Assembly: GCF_012927165.1 (NCBI RefSeq)
Contig: NZ_JABBGA010000019.1
Coordinates: 42,919-106,918, forward strand
DNA length: 64,000 nt
Direction of reading: 5' to 3'
From: Zoogloea dura
GTDB lineage: Bacteria; Pseudomonadota; Gammaproteobacteria; Burkholderiales; Rhodocyclaceae
Shown here: positions 51,128 through 59,021 of the stretch, one piece after another
How the letters are laid out: every line of letters starts with the position of its first letter
Position numbering within the stretch: the first letter of the stretch is position 1
Notes under the pieces: generated by a model
Seen by the model: the letters and a program-made list of their open reading frames with translations, nothing else
Told to the model about the DNA's origin: nothing
The model's database searches: none
Program-made: the position numbers and the translations under genes

Positions 51128-51628
51128 TCAATGCTGGTGGGCGTTGCCGAGGCTCTTGATCAGCTCCCGGGTGATGTCCGGGTAGGTGAGGACGCGGCCG
51201 CCCTGGGCCTTGGCGTGGGCATCGGCTGCCGCACGGGAGGCAAAGGCGGGCAGGTTGGGCTCGTTCATCGGGCCGCGGGCCTGGGAGCCGCTTACGTAGA
51301 AGGCCTTGCGCGCATCGGTCCACGCCCGGGTACCGTAGTCGGCCACCCAGATCGCGCCCACGTCGGCTGATGTGTGACGCTTGTCGAAGACGATCATGTT
51401 GTTGAGAAAGCGGAACAGGTCCACCGGGGAGTCGAAGCTGCTGGCGCTCTGGTCGTTGAAGACGATCTGGGCCATCCACTGGGGACTCAGGGCGGGGTAC
51501 ATGCCGCAGACGGGGCAGCGGGTGTTGCGCGCCACCTCCCTGGGAGAGAGATCGGCGGCAAGGCTGCTTCCCGCACCAAGGGCAAACAGGGTGGTGGCGA
51601 GCAGGGCGGCCCGCAGGCGCTGGGTCAT
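51128..51628 (-). CDS. NosL-family protein (second copy)
   Basis: 166 aa from ATG 51628 with a signal peptide (cleavage near SLAAD). NosL-like core: NTRCPVCGMYPA (a possible metal-binding CxxCGM), IVFNDQSASSFDSPVDLFRFL, and KAFYVSGSQARGPM, parallel to KSAFYVVGSKKRGAM in the nosL gene at 52.3 kb. NosL proteins are copper chaperones for nitrous oxide reductase. Last gene of the nos operon; unlike the first copy it is not a lipoprotein. Confidence 0.82.
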   Translation of the reverse strand: MTQRLRAALLATTLFALGAGSSLAADLSPREVARNTRCPVCGMYPALSPQWMAQIVFNDQSASSFDSPVDLFRFLNNMIVFDKRHTSADVGAIWVADYGTRAWTDARKAFYVSGSQARGPMNEPNLPAFASRAAADAHAKAQGGRVLTYPDITRELIKSLGNAHQH

Positions 51629-51999
51629 GGTACGGCTCCGGAAAGACGGTTCTCGAGCAGGGGGTCGGCGAGGACTGCCTCGAGGACCGCAGCCAGATTC
51701 TCCCACGGGGCGGCGCCGCAGCGGGTGAGCGGGTCGTGGTGGAGCTGGCCGTCTTCATCGTGCAGGTGATTGGGGAAGGTGGCCAGGTTGTCGTGCAGTG
51801 GCGCCGTGTCGATGCGCAGCAGCGCCTCGCCCCAGGTCCAGGTGAAGGCGTAGGCATTGGGCGCGGCAATGCGGGCTTCGAGCGTCACGCCGTTGAAGAG
51901 ATGTACGGTGAGGGCGTCCAGGTGGGGCTCGACGGGGCCGGCGAGTTGCGGGCCGTAGTGCTCTTCGAGGCGCTGGGAGAGTTCAAGGAGCAGGTTCAT
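51625..51999 (-). CDS. Hypothetical protein in nos operon (124 aa)
   Basis: A soluble 124-aa protein with no signal peptide. Two His-rich patches occur (PLHDN, NHLHDEDGQLHHD), possible metal ligands. ATGA overlaps on both sides (with the genes at 51628 and 51999) show tight coupling in the nos operon. Family not recognised. Confidence 0.7.
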   Translation of the reverse strand: MNLLLELSQRLEEHYGPQLAGPVEPHLDALTVHLFNGVTLEARIAAPNAYAFTWTWGEALLRIDTAPLHDNLATFPNHLHDEDGQLHHDPLTRCGAAPWENLAAVLEAVLADPLLENRLSGAVP

Positions 52000-52268
52000 C
52001 GGCTTTGGGCTTCTTCGAGCCGGGTGGCGAGTTCGGCCCGGATCTGGCCCGTCAGGCCGGCCAGGATGCGGGCGGACAGGTAGTCCTCGTAGCCCGGGTG
52101 TTCGGGAATGTCGCCGGCGACAATGCAGGCGAGGGCCTGGGCGTCGTCGGCCGCACCCAGGCGGGCCAGCACTTCGTCGCGGGCGCTGCGCACCTCGTAA
52201 AGCAGGCGGGCGAGTTTTTCGATTTCGAGGGCTTCGTCCGGGGCCAGGCCGCCGTAGATGGGATCCAT
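51996..52268 (-). CDS. Small hypothetical protein in nos operon (90 aa)
   Basis: A 90-aa acidic, helical protein without signal or TM segments. It starts 3 bp after the nosL stop and overlaps the next gene by 4 bp. Not recognised; retention inside the operon argues for a nos-related accessory function. Confidence 0.68.
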   Translation of the reverse strand: MDPIYGGLAPDEALEIEKLARLLYEVRSARDEVLARLGAADDAQALACIVAGDIPEHPGYEDYLSARILAGLTGQIRAELATRLEEAQSR

Positions 52269-52271
52269 GGC

Positions 52272-52796
52272 TTACATCCTCTTGTCGTGCAGGGCGCCGC
52301 CGTCAAGGCGGGTCATGTCGGGGGTGATCTCGGCAAAGGCGAGGACCTTGCCGCCTTCTGCGTCGGCAAACTTCTGTGCGCTTTCGCGGCTGCCGAAGGA
52401 CGGCAGGGTGGGGCCCATGGCGCCGCGCTTCTTGGAACCGACCACGTAGAAGGCCGACTTGGCATCGATCCAGGCGCCGCGGGGCATGTTCCAGTCCGCC
52501 CTGGCCATGTCCTGCACGAAGGCGGCGGACACCAGCCGGGCCTGTTCGGGCTTGAGCAGCAGGGCGAACATTTCCATGGTGTCGCAGTAGAACTCGGGGG
52601 CGGCCTGGCCGCTGTAGTGGATCTGCGCCTTGGGGCCGGGGTAGTCGGCGAGGAGCATGCCGTCCAGCGCGCAGAAGCTCTCCTGGGTGATGTCCTGAGC
52701 GGTGACGGGGGCCTCGGCATTCTTGCCGCAGGCGCTGAGCAACAGCGCGCAGGCGAGCAGCGCGACGGTGAGCCCGGGGAGGCGGTGGGTGTTCAT
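52272..52796 (-). CDS. nosL: NosL copper-chaperone lipoprotein
   Basis: A 174-aa lipoprotein (LLLSACGK lipobox). NosL signature SFCALDGMLLADYPGPKAQI, then EFYCDTMEMF with possible Cu ligands Cys and Met. It delivers copper for CuZ-site assembly of N2O reductase in the periplasm. Its ATG overlaps the nosY stop by 4 bp. Confidence 0.92.
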   Translation of the reverse strand: MNTHRLPGLTVALLACALLLSACGKNAEAPVTAQDITQESFCALDGMLLADYPGPKAQIHYSGQAAPEFYCDTMEMFALLLKPEQARLVSAAFVQDMARADWNMPRGAWIDAKSAFYVVGSKKRGAMGPTLPSFGSRESAQKFADAEGGKVLAFAEITPDMTRLDGGALHDKRM

Positions 52797-53617
52797 CGTT
52801 CGAATCTCCAGATGGCCACGGCGAGGGGGCCGATGATCCAGGCGAGCATCACGCCGCCCAGGGTGGCCGGATGGCTGAGGGCCTCGGGGAAGACGGTGGC
52901 GAGACCGTAGAGGGTGCGGACTTCATCCAGGCTGAAGATGTTGAGCACGCGGAAGACGTCTGCCGGGTTGAGCAGCAGCAGGTAGGGGAAGATGGCGCCG
53001 CCATACTCGCCGGCGGTGAGCACGAGGGCGCCGAGGATGATCATGTCGAAGACCAGCACGAAGAAGAACCAGGTGGCAATGGCCAGCCCGGAGGCGCGGG
53101 TGCGGTCGCCGGCGAAGACCGACAGCATCAGGGCCAGGCTCAGGAAGGTGAGGCCCAGCAGCAGCGCCGAGAGCATGAAGCCGGCGTAGTGGAAGAGGGC
53201 GTCGAGGCGGATCTGCGGCGACAGGATCAGCCCGGCCGCACCAAAGCCTGCCAGGGTGGAGAAGGTCAGCGCGCCGGCCAGCCCGGCGTACTTGCCGAGG
53301 ATGACTTCGCGGCGGGTGATGGGGAGGGTCAGCAGCAGTTCCAGCGAGCCCCGTTCCCGCTCGCCGACGATCGCGTCGAAGCCGAGGATCAAGGCGATCA
53401 GGGGGATCAGGTAGATCACCAGGCTGACCAGGGAGGCGATGGTCACGTCGATGGAGTGAAAGCCCACGCTGCCCTGCTGGGCGCTGCCGAAGTAGGCGAT
53501 GACCAGGGCGAACACCGTGAACACCAAGGCCACGGCGAGTACCCAGCGGTTGCGGATGCGGTCCTGGAATTCCTTGCCGGCGACGATGCCGATCTGTCTG
53601 AAGTCGATGGAGAACAT
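52793..53617 (-). CDS. nosY: NosY ABC-transporter permease
   Basis: A 274-aa inner-membrane protein with about six TM helices (near residues 30-48, 66-84, 112-132, 142-165, 173-198, 250-267) and the ERGSLELLLTLPITRREVILGKY loop (written here as ERGSLELLL then RREVILGK) typical of NosY. It forms the NosDFY complex for CuZ maturation. nosF ends 4 bp upstream. Confidence 0.92.
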   Translation of the reverse strand: MFSIDFRQIGIVAGKEFQDRIRNRWVLAVALVFTVFALVIAYFGSAQQGSVGFHSIDVTIASLVSLVIYLIPLIALILGFDAIVGERERGSLELLLTLPITRREVILGKYAGLAGALTFSTLAGFGAAGLILSPQIRLDALFHYAGFMLSALLLGLTFLSLALMLSVFAGDRTRASGLAIATWFFFVLVFDMIILGALVLTAGEYGGAIFPYLLLLNPADVFRVLNIFSLDEVRTLYGLATVFPEALSHPATLGGVMLAWIIGPLAVAIWRFER

Positions 53618-53621
53618 GGCC

Positions 53622-54533
53622 TCAGTTCCGGTAGCCGAAGAACACGTCTTCGAGGGAGGGTTCGTGGACCTGCAGGTCGCGCAGGGTTTCGCCCAGGGTG
53701 GCCAGGCGTGTCAGGGCCGGCATCTTGGCTTCGCGGGGCAGGCGGATGTGGATCAGGCTGCCCGTCTCGTCGATGCGCTCGACCTCCAGGCCCGCCAGGA
53801 CACGGGTGACCTGCTCGCGCAGGCCCGCACCGCCGGCGATCTCGAGGGTCAGCGGCAGGTTCATCGCCTCGCGCAAGGCCTGCACGCTGCCGCAGGCGCG
53901 GATGCGGCCGTCCTCCATGATGGCCAGGCGGTCCACCCGCTCCTGGATCTCGGCCAGGATGTGGGAGGTGAGGACCATGGTCACGCCGTCGTCGCGCAGC
54001 TCCCGCAGGATCCGGTAGAAGTCGCGGATGGCCTCGGGGTCGAGGCCGGTGGTGGGCTCGTCGAGGAAGAGCAGGCGTGGCTGGCCAAGCAGGGCCTGGG
54101 CAAAGCCGAGGCGCTGGCGCATCCCCTTGGAGTATTCGCGTACCCGGCGGGTCCGGGCATGGCCCAGCCCGACCTTGTCGAGCAGCACGGTGCAACTGCT
54201 GCGTGGTACGGTCTTGAGGTCGGCAAAGAAGTGCAGGGTCTCCAGGCCGGTGAGGTTGTCGTAGAGCACCACGTTCTCGGGCAGGTAGCCGATGCGCCGC
54301 CGTACGTCACGAAAGCGCGGTCCGCCCACGGCCTCGCCGTCGAGGTGAATCTGGCCGCTGCTGGCCGGGATGAGTCCCAGCATCATCTTGAAGAGGGTGC
54401 TCTTGCCGGCGCCGTTGTGGCCGATCAGGCCGAACAGTTCGCCCGGGACGATGGACAGGTCCACCCCCTTGACGGCCTGCACGGGGCCGAAGTCCTTGGT
54501 GACGCCGCGGGCGTCAACGATGTTGCTTGCCAA
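53622..54533 (-). CDS. nosF: NosF ABC-transporter ATPase
   Basis: 303 aa from TTG 54533 (GGAGA 8 nt upstream); it overlaps the 3' end of nosD by 20 bp. Walker A GHNGAGKST, signature YSKGMRQRLG, Walker B LLFLDEPTTGLD and switch His TSHIL are intact. Energises NosDFY. No ATG fits near this position; longer in-frame starts lie inside nosD. Confidence 0.9.
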   Translation of the reverse strand: MASNIVDARGVTKDFGPVQAVKGVDLSIVPGELFGLIGHNGAGKSTLFKMMLGLIPASSGQIHLDGEAVGGPRFRDVRRRIGYLPENVVLYDNLTGLETLHFFADLKTVPRSSCTVLLDKVGLGHARTRRVREYSKGMRQRLGFAQALLGQPRLLFLDEPTTGLDPEAIRDFYRILRELRDDGVTMVLTSHILAEIQERVDRLAIMEDGRIRACGSVQALREAMNLPLTLEIAGGAGLREQVTRVLAGLEVERIDETGSLIHIRLPREAKMPALTRLATLGETLRDLQVHEPSLEDVFFGYRN

Positions 54534-55824
54534 GCCAGTGTCTCCAGTCGGAATGGTCGGGACGCATGCGAGGGGCCGGGTCCACGATGCTCGGTGCACG
54601 CAGCAGCGGGAACTGGCGGGCCACCAGGCGCAGGGTTTGAATGGCCGGGCTGGCCAGCAGCAGCTTGAGCAGGGGGTGCCGCCACGACAGGCGGTCCACC
54701 AGGTCGTTGGCCTCGTAGGGGACATCGCCGCGGCCATCGCCATTGCGGTCCCAGCCCAGGTAGTTGCTCCAGTGGTTGCCTTCCTTGGCACCCCAGGTTT
54801 CATCCCGGGCGGCGACATACTTCACCTGCTCACGGTTGGCGATGAAGTCGTTGCGTTCGACCACGTTGCGCACCGATCCGGCCCACAGATGCACGCCAAC
54901 CTGGTTGTCCACCACCAGATTGCCCCGCAGGGTGTTGTATTCGGCGTCGTAGATGAAGAAGCCACGGGCGTTGCCGGCCACCACGTTGTTCTCCACCACG
55001 GCGTCCTGGATGGTGCGCAGCATGATGCCGTGGTCGGTGTTGCCCCAGGCCCGGTTGTTGCGCACCACTTGGTCGCGCACTTCCATCAGGGCCAGTCCGC
55101 CCCGGTTGAAGTAGGTGTCGTTGTCCTCCCACAGGTTGTGGTAGGAGTTCATGTAGTGGGTTCCGTAGCGGCTGTGGTGCATGCGGTTGCCACGGAAGAT
55201 GGCCTTGTGGGAGACGTCCACATAGATCGCGTCGCGGACGAAGCTGATGTTGTTGCCTTCGATGCGGGCACCCGTGGTGTTGTAGAGCTGGATGCCGTTG
55301 CCGCGCTGGGAGGAGTCCAGGTCCCGCTTGCCGGTGATCAGGTTGTGTTCGATCACCACGTCGTCGGCCTTCTCGATCCACAGCCCGAACAGGGTGTAGC
55401 TGAAGTCGCAGCGGGTTACCCGGGCCCGGTGGCTACCGGGACGCAGGTAGATGCCGGAATTCTGCTCGCCGAGGTCGGCGCCGGAGTTGGCGACGATGAG
55501 GCCTTCTATGTGTACGTCGGGGGCGCTGACGCGGATGGTGTCGCCCTTGCCGCCGCCGTCGATGGTGGGCCGGTCCTGGCCCGTCAGGCTGAGGGGCCGG
55601 GTGATGCGCAGGCTTTCCCGGTAGATGCCGCGGGCCACGTGGACCGTATCACCGGGGGCGGCGCGATCGATGGCTGCCTGGATCGACTCACCCGGCTTGA
55701 CCAGCCAGTCCGCAGCGCCAGCCGGAGACGACGCCAGTAGTGCCGCCGGCAGGGCCAGAGTGGCGAGCAGGCGGGGCAGCGGACGGAGCGGGGCAGGGAG
55801 GCGCCGGAGCGGACGGTGGAGCAT
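54514..55824 (-). CDS. nosD: NosD periplasmic copper-processing protein
   Basis: A 436-aa protein with a signal peptide (cleavage near AGAAD) and a right-handed parallel beta-helix of repeated strands (VVIEHNLITG, AIFRGNRMHHSRYGTH, VVENNVVAGN). His/Met-rich MHHSRYGTHYMNSYHN could bind copper. NosD delivers metal/sulfide for the CuZ centre. First gene of the operon; nosZ and nosR are not adjacent. Confidence 0.92.
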   Translation of the reverse strand: MLHRPLRRLPAPLRPLPRLLATLALPAALLASSPAGAADWLVKPGESIQAAIDRAAPGDTVHVARGIYRESLRITRPLSLTGQDRPTIDGGGKGDTIRVSAPDVHIEGLIVANSGADLGEQNSGIYLRPGSHRARVTRCDFSYTLFGLWIEKADDVVIEHNLITGKRDLDSSQRGNGIQLYNTTGARIEGNNISFVRDAIYVDVSHKAIFRGNRMHHSRYGTHYMNSYHNLWEDNDTYFNRGGLALMEVRDQVVRNNRAWGNTDHGIMLRTIQDAVVENNVVAGNARGFFIYDAEYNTLRGNLVVDNQVGVHLWAGSVRNVVERNDFIANREQVKYVAARDETWGAKEGNHWSNYLGWDRNGDGRGDVPYEANDLVDRLSWRHPLLKLLLASPAIQTLRLVARQFPLLRAPSIVDPAPRMRPDHSDWRHWLGKQHR

Positions 55825-55879
55825 CGGGGATCAGCTGTCGGAATTGGCGCCAGTGTGGCGCGCCGTCCGGGATCCCGCC

Positions 55880-55893
55880 TTGATTCAGGTGAA
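55880..55893. promoter_or_regulatory. Weak FNR/Dnr-like site upstream of nosD
   Basis: TTGAT-TCAG-GTGAA has one perfect half-site and 3 of 5 matches in the other, 56-69 bp upstream of nosD. Confidence 0.4.
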
Positions 55894-55986
55894 GTTGTGC
55901 CTCCGGTGGATGCACGATTGGAGGAGCAGGGGGAGGGTCTGAGGATGCAAGGGTGGAGCAGGTGAGGGTGAAGCAGGTGAGGGCCC

Positions 55987-56016
55987 GGCCCGGCGCCCCG
56001 ATGAGCGCGCCGGGCC
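55987..56016 (-). terminator. Hairpin after the meta-cleavage operon
   Basis: Perfect 10-bp GC stem (GGCCCGGCGC with GCGCCGGGCC) and 10-nt loop, 12 bp beyond the AAHS transporter stop. No U-run, so termination strength is uncertain. Confidence 0.6.
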
Positions 56017-56027
56017 GGATCTTCAGG

Positions 56028-57371
56028 TCAGGAGCTCTGGGCGTGGGCCGCCTTGTTATGCACCAGGTCGGATTGACCGTGGTTGACCAGCAGGATGGAC
56101 AGGGAAGCGATTGCCGCGGGAATGGCAATGGCCAGGAAGTTCTTCTCCAGGGGGAGTTCCATGCCGACCAGAACACCGATCAGAATCGGGGCTGTGATGG
56201 CACCGGCCCGGCCGACGCCCAGCATCATGCCCACCCCGGTGGTGCGCATGGCAACCGGGTAGAACTGGCTGGCATAGGCGCAGGTCACGATCTGGGTGCC
56301 GATGGTCGAGGCGCCAGTGATGCCGACCACCAGGAACAGGAGCTCGGTGGGCATCTTGTAGCCCAGCAGGGTGATCGAGGCCGCGGCGACCAGGTACATG
56401 CCGACCAGCACGTACTTGATATGGAAGCGGTCCGCCATCCATCCGCCGAGTCCCGCGCCCAGCATGGCGCCAAAATTGAGGACCAGCACGAAGGTCAGGG
56501 CCGAGCCCAGGCTGTAGCCGGCACTAGCCATCAGCTTGGTCAGCCATGAACTGAGGGCATAGACCATGAAGAGGCACATGAAGCAGGTGACCCAGAACAT
56601 CACGGTGCTGAAGCCGCGACCATCCGTAAACAGGCTGCCGAAGGAGCCATTGGAAGCGCTCTTGCTCTTTTCAGGAATCACGAACACATCACCCGGTGCA
56701 GGCTTGTAGGAGGGCGCCATCCGGGTCAGGATGTGCTTGATCTCCTCGGTCCGGCCCTTCTTGATCAGGAAGGCCATCGACTCCGGCAGTTGCTTGAGGA
56801 TGAACGGCACCAGCAGCACGGGGGCGCCGGCGGCAAGGAAGACACCCTGCCAGCCGTAGGACTCGATCAGGCCCTTGCCCAGCAGCGCCGCCAGCATGCC
56901 GCCCACGGAGTAGCCGCTGAACATCAGGGTCACCAGGGTGCTGCGCAGGCGCAGGGGCGAGTACTCGGTCATGGCGGCGATGACGTTGGGCATCACCCCG
57001 CCGATGCCGATACCAGCCAGGAAGCGCATGGCGCTGAACGAGATCGGGTCATGGGTGAAGCCCGCTGCCGCAGTGAACACACTGAACAGGATGACGCAGA
57101 TCGAGACGACCAGGCGTCGTCCGATGCGGTCGGCCAGGGCACCGAAGATGATGTTGCCGAACATCATGCCGAACAGGGCCGAGCTGACCATGAAGCCGGC
57201 ATTGGTCGGGCTGACGCCCATTTCCTTCATGATCGAAGGCAGGGCGATGCCGGCAACGGCCAGGTCGTAGCCATCGAATACGATGATGGCGGCGCACCAG
57301 AACAGGACCAGGCCGTGAAAGCCATTGAAGCTGGACTTGTCGGCCAGCTTGTTGACATCAATCTGTTGCAT
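56028..57371 (-). CDS. MFS aromatic-acid:H+ symporter (second AAHS)
   Basis: A 447-aa, 12-TM protein of the PcaK/BenK type: FDGYDLAVAGIALP in TM1, GALADRIGRR in loop 2-3, RFLAGIGIGGVMPN in TM4, GGWMADRF in loop 8-9. Its pattern is strikingly close to the transporter at 35-36.4 kb, suggesting paralogues. Last gene of the catechol meta-cleavage operon (45 bp after the decarboxylase), so it probably imports benzoate-like acids. Confidence 0.92.
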   Translation of the reverse strand: MQQIDVNKLADKSSFNGFHGLVLFWCAAIIVFDGYDLAVAGIALPSIMKEMGVSPTNAGFMVSSALFGMMFGNIIFGALADRIGRRLVVSICVILFSVFTAAAGFTHDPISFSAMRFLAGIGIGGVMPNVIAAMTEYSPLRLRSTLVTLMFSGYSVGGMLAALLGKGLIESYGWQGVFLAAGAPVLLVPFILKQLPESMAFLIKKGRTEEIKHILTRMAPSYKPAPGDVFVIPEKSKSASNGSFGSLFTDGRGFSTVMFWVTCFMCLFMVYALSSWLTKLMASAGYSLGSALTFVLVLNFGAMLGAGLGGWMADRFHIKYVLVGMYLVAAASITLLGYKMPTELLFLVVGITGASTIGTQIVTCAYASQFYPVAMRTTGVGMMLGVGRAGAITAPILIGVLVGMELPLEKNFLAIAIPAAIASLSILLVNHGQSDLVHNKAAHAQSS

Positions 57372-57416
57372 GGAATGTCTCCTCTGTTGAGTAGGGGCCT
57401 TGCGCTTTTTTTTGAT

Positions 57417-58205
57417 TTATACGAAGCGGACGCTGACTGAGCCGAGCTGCTGGATGCGCAAGTTGATGTGATCCCCGGGTGCGACGGAGATGGCCTCGGT
57501 GACGCCGCCGGAGAGGATGGTGGTGCCGGCGGGGATCTCCTCGCCGCGGGCACCCAGGTGGTTGGCCAGCTCTGCGATGGCGGCTGCAGGGTGGCCGAGG
57601 ACTGCGGCGCCGGCACCGATGGCGACGGGTTCGCCGTTCTTTTCCATCACGACTCCGAGGGTGCGGAGGTCGAGACCCGTCACGGGCACTGCGTTTCCGC
57701 CGAGCACGAAGCGGGTGGATGAGCAGTTGTCGGCGATCACGCTCTTCAGGTCGAACTTGAAGTCCTTGTAGCGGGAGTCGATCACCTCGATGCCGGGCAT
57801 CACGAAGTCGGTGGCGGCCAGCACGGCTCCGATATGGCAACCAGGGCCGCTCAGGGCCTTCTTGGTGACGAACACGATCTCCGGCTCGACCTTGGGGTGG
57901 ATCAGGTCGGCGTGGCGGATTTCGCCGCCATCAGAAACGCTGAAGTAGTCCACGAGCCAGCCGAAGACGGGGGTGGTGACACCCATCTGCTTCATTTTGC
58001 CGTGGGAGGTGAGGCCGGCCTTGAGGCCGACGACGCGGTTGCCGCGGGCGAGCTTGCGGCGCAGGATCTCCGCCTGGATCGCATAGGCGTCATCCCAGTC
58101 CATGTCGGGATGGGCTTCGGTGATCTTGGTGACTTCGTAGGCCTTCAGTTCGGCGGTCTCGAGGAGCTCGGCCAGTTCGGCGATGGTCTTTTCGTTGAGG
58201 TTCAT
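57417..58205 (-). CDS. dmpH/xylI: 2-oxo-3-hexenedioate (4-oxalocrotonate) decarboxylase
   Basis: 262 aa from ATG 58205; family length about 262-264. Hydratase/decarboxylase fold: RVVGLKAGLTSHGKMKQMG, HPKVEPEIVFVTKK (metal-binding Glu pair), GIEVIDSRYKDFKF and LSGGVTEA. In this family the decarboxylase and the hydratase next door are paralogues that form a complex. Converts 2-oxohex-3-enedioate to 2-oxopent-4-enoate. Which paralogue does which step rests on the VEPEI versus AEGEI pattern and gene order. Confidence 0.85.
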   Translation of the reverse strand: MNLNEKTIAELAELLETAELKAYEVTKITEAHPDMDWDDAYAIQAEILRRKLARGNRVVGLKAGLTSHGKMKQMGVTTPVFGWLVDYFSVSDGGEIRHADLIHPKVEPEIVFVTKKALSGPGCHIGAVLAATDFVMPGIEVIDSRYKDFKFDLKSVIADNCSSTRFVLGGNAVPVTGLDLRTLGVVMEKNGEPVAIGAGAAVLGHPAAAIAELANHLGARGEEIPAGTTILSGGVTEAISVAPGDHINLRIQQLGSVSVRFV

Positions 58206-58221
58206 GTCGTTGGATCCTTGT

Positions 58222-59004
58222 TTAGACAAAGCGGACGGAACAGCCGCCGATTTCGCCGATGGCAATGCGCAGGTTGTCGCCGGCTGCAACCGGCACCATG
58301 GCGCCGAGGGCGCCGGAGAGCACGATGTCGCCGGCCTTCAGGGAGATGCCCAGGCTGCCAAGGGTGTTGGCGAGCCAGACCACGGCGTTGATGGGAGAGG
58401 CCATGGTGGCGGCGCCGGCGCCGGTCACCACGACATCGCCGTTCTTCTCCATGGCCATGCCGCACAGGCTCAGGTCCAGGTCGCGGATGTCGACGAGCTG
58501 GTCGCCCAGCACGAAGACACCGCAGGAGGCGTTGTCTGCCACCGTGTCCTGGATCTTGATCTGCCAGTTCTCGATGCGGGAGTCGACGATCTCGAAGCAG
58601 GCCATCACGCCCTCTGTGGCCGCCAGCACATCGGCGGCGGTAACCCCCGGACCCTGCAGATCGTGTTTCAGCAGGAACGCGATCTCGCCCTCGGCCTTGG
58701 GCTGGATGAGGGTGTCGATGGCGATCGACTCGCCTTCGTTGTAAACCATGCCGTCGAGCAGGTAGCCGAAGTCGGGCTGCCCCACGCCCAGCATGTTCAT
58801 CACCGCCTTGCTGGTCACCCCGATCTTGCTGCCGATGACCCGCTCGCCCTTCTCGATCCGGCGGGCGATCATGCGCTGCTGGACGTGGTAGGCGTCGGCA
58901 AGGCTCATTCCGGGATGGCGGCTGGTCAGCGGGGGGATGGGCCGGCGCGCGCGCAAGGCCTCGTAGAGTTCGTCGCCCAGGGCGTCGAGGGTTGCGGTAT
59001 CCAT
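58222..59004 (-). CDS. dmpE/xylJ: 2-oxopent-4-enoate (2-hydroxypentadienoate) hydratase
   Basis: 260 aa from ATG 59004 (family about 261). Motifs RVIGSKIGVTSKAVMNMLG, QPKAEGEIAFLLKHD, CFEIVDSRIENWQIK, ALGAMVPVAAGD. Adds water to give 4-hydroxy-2-oxovalerate. Starts 17 bp after the dehydrogenase stop. The aldolase and acetaldehyde dehydrogenase that normally complete the pathway are not in the window. Confidence 0.86.
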   Translation of the reverse strand: MDTATLDALGDELYEALRARRPIPPLTSRHPGMSLADAYHVQQRMIARRIEKGERVIGSKIGVTSKAVMNMLGVGQPDFGYLLDGMVYNEGESIAIDTLIQPKAEGEIAFLLKHDLQGPGVTAADVLAATEGVMACFEIVDSRIENWQIKIQDTVADNASCGVFVLGDQLVDIRDLDLSLCGMAMEKNGDVVVTGAGAATMASPINAVVWLANTLGSLGISLKAGDIVLSGALGAMVPVAAGDNLRIAIGEIGGCSVRFV

Positions 59005-59021
59005 GGGTTCGCTCCGCCCGC

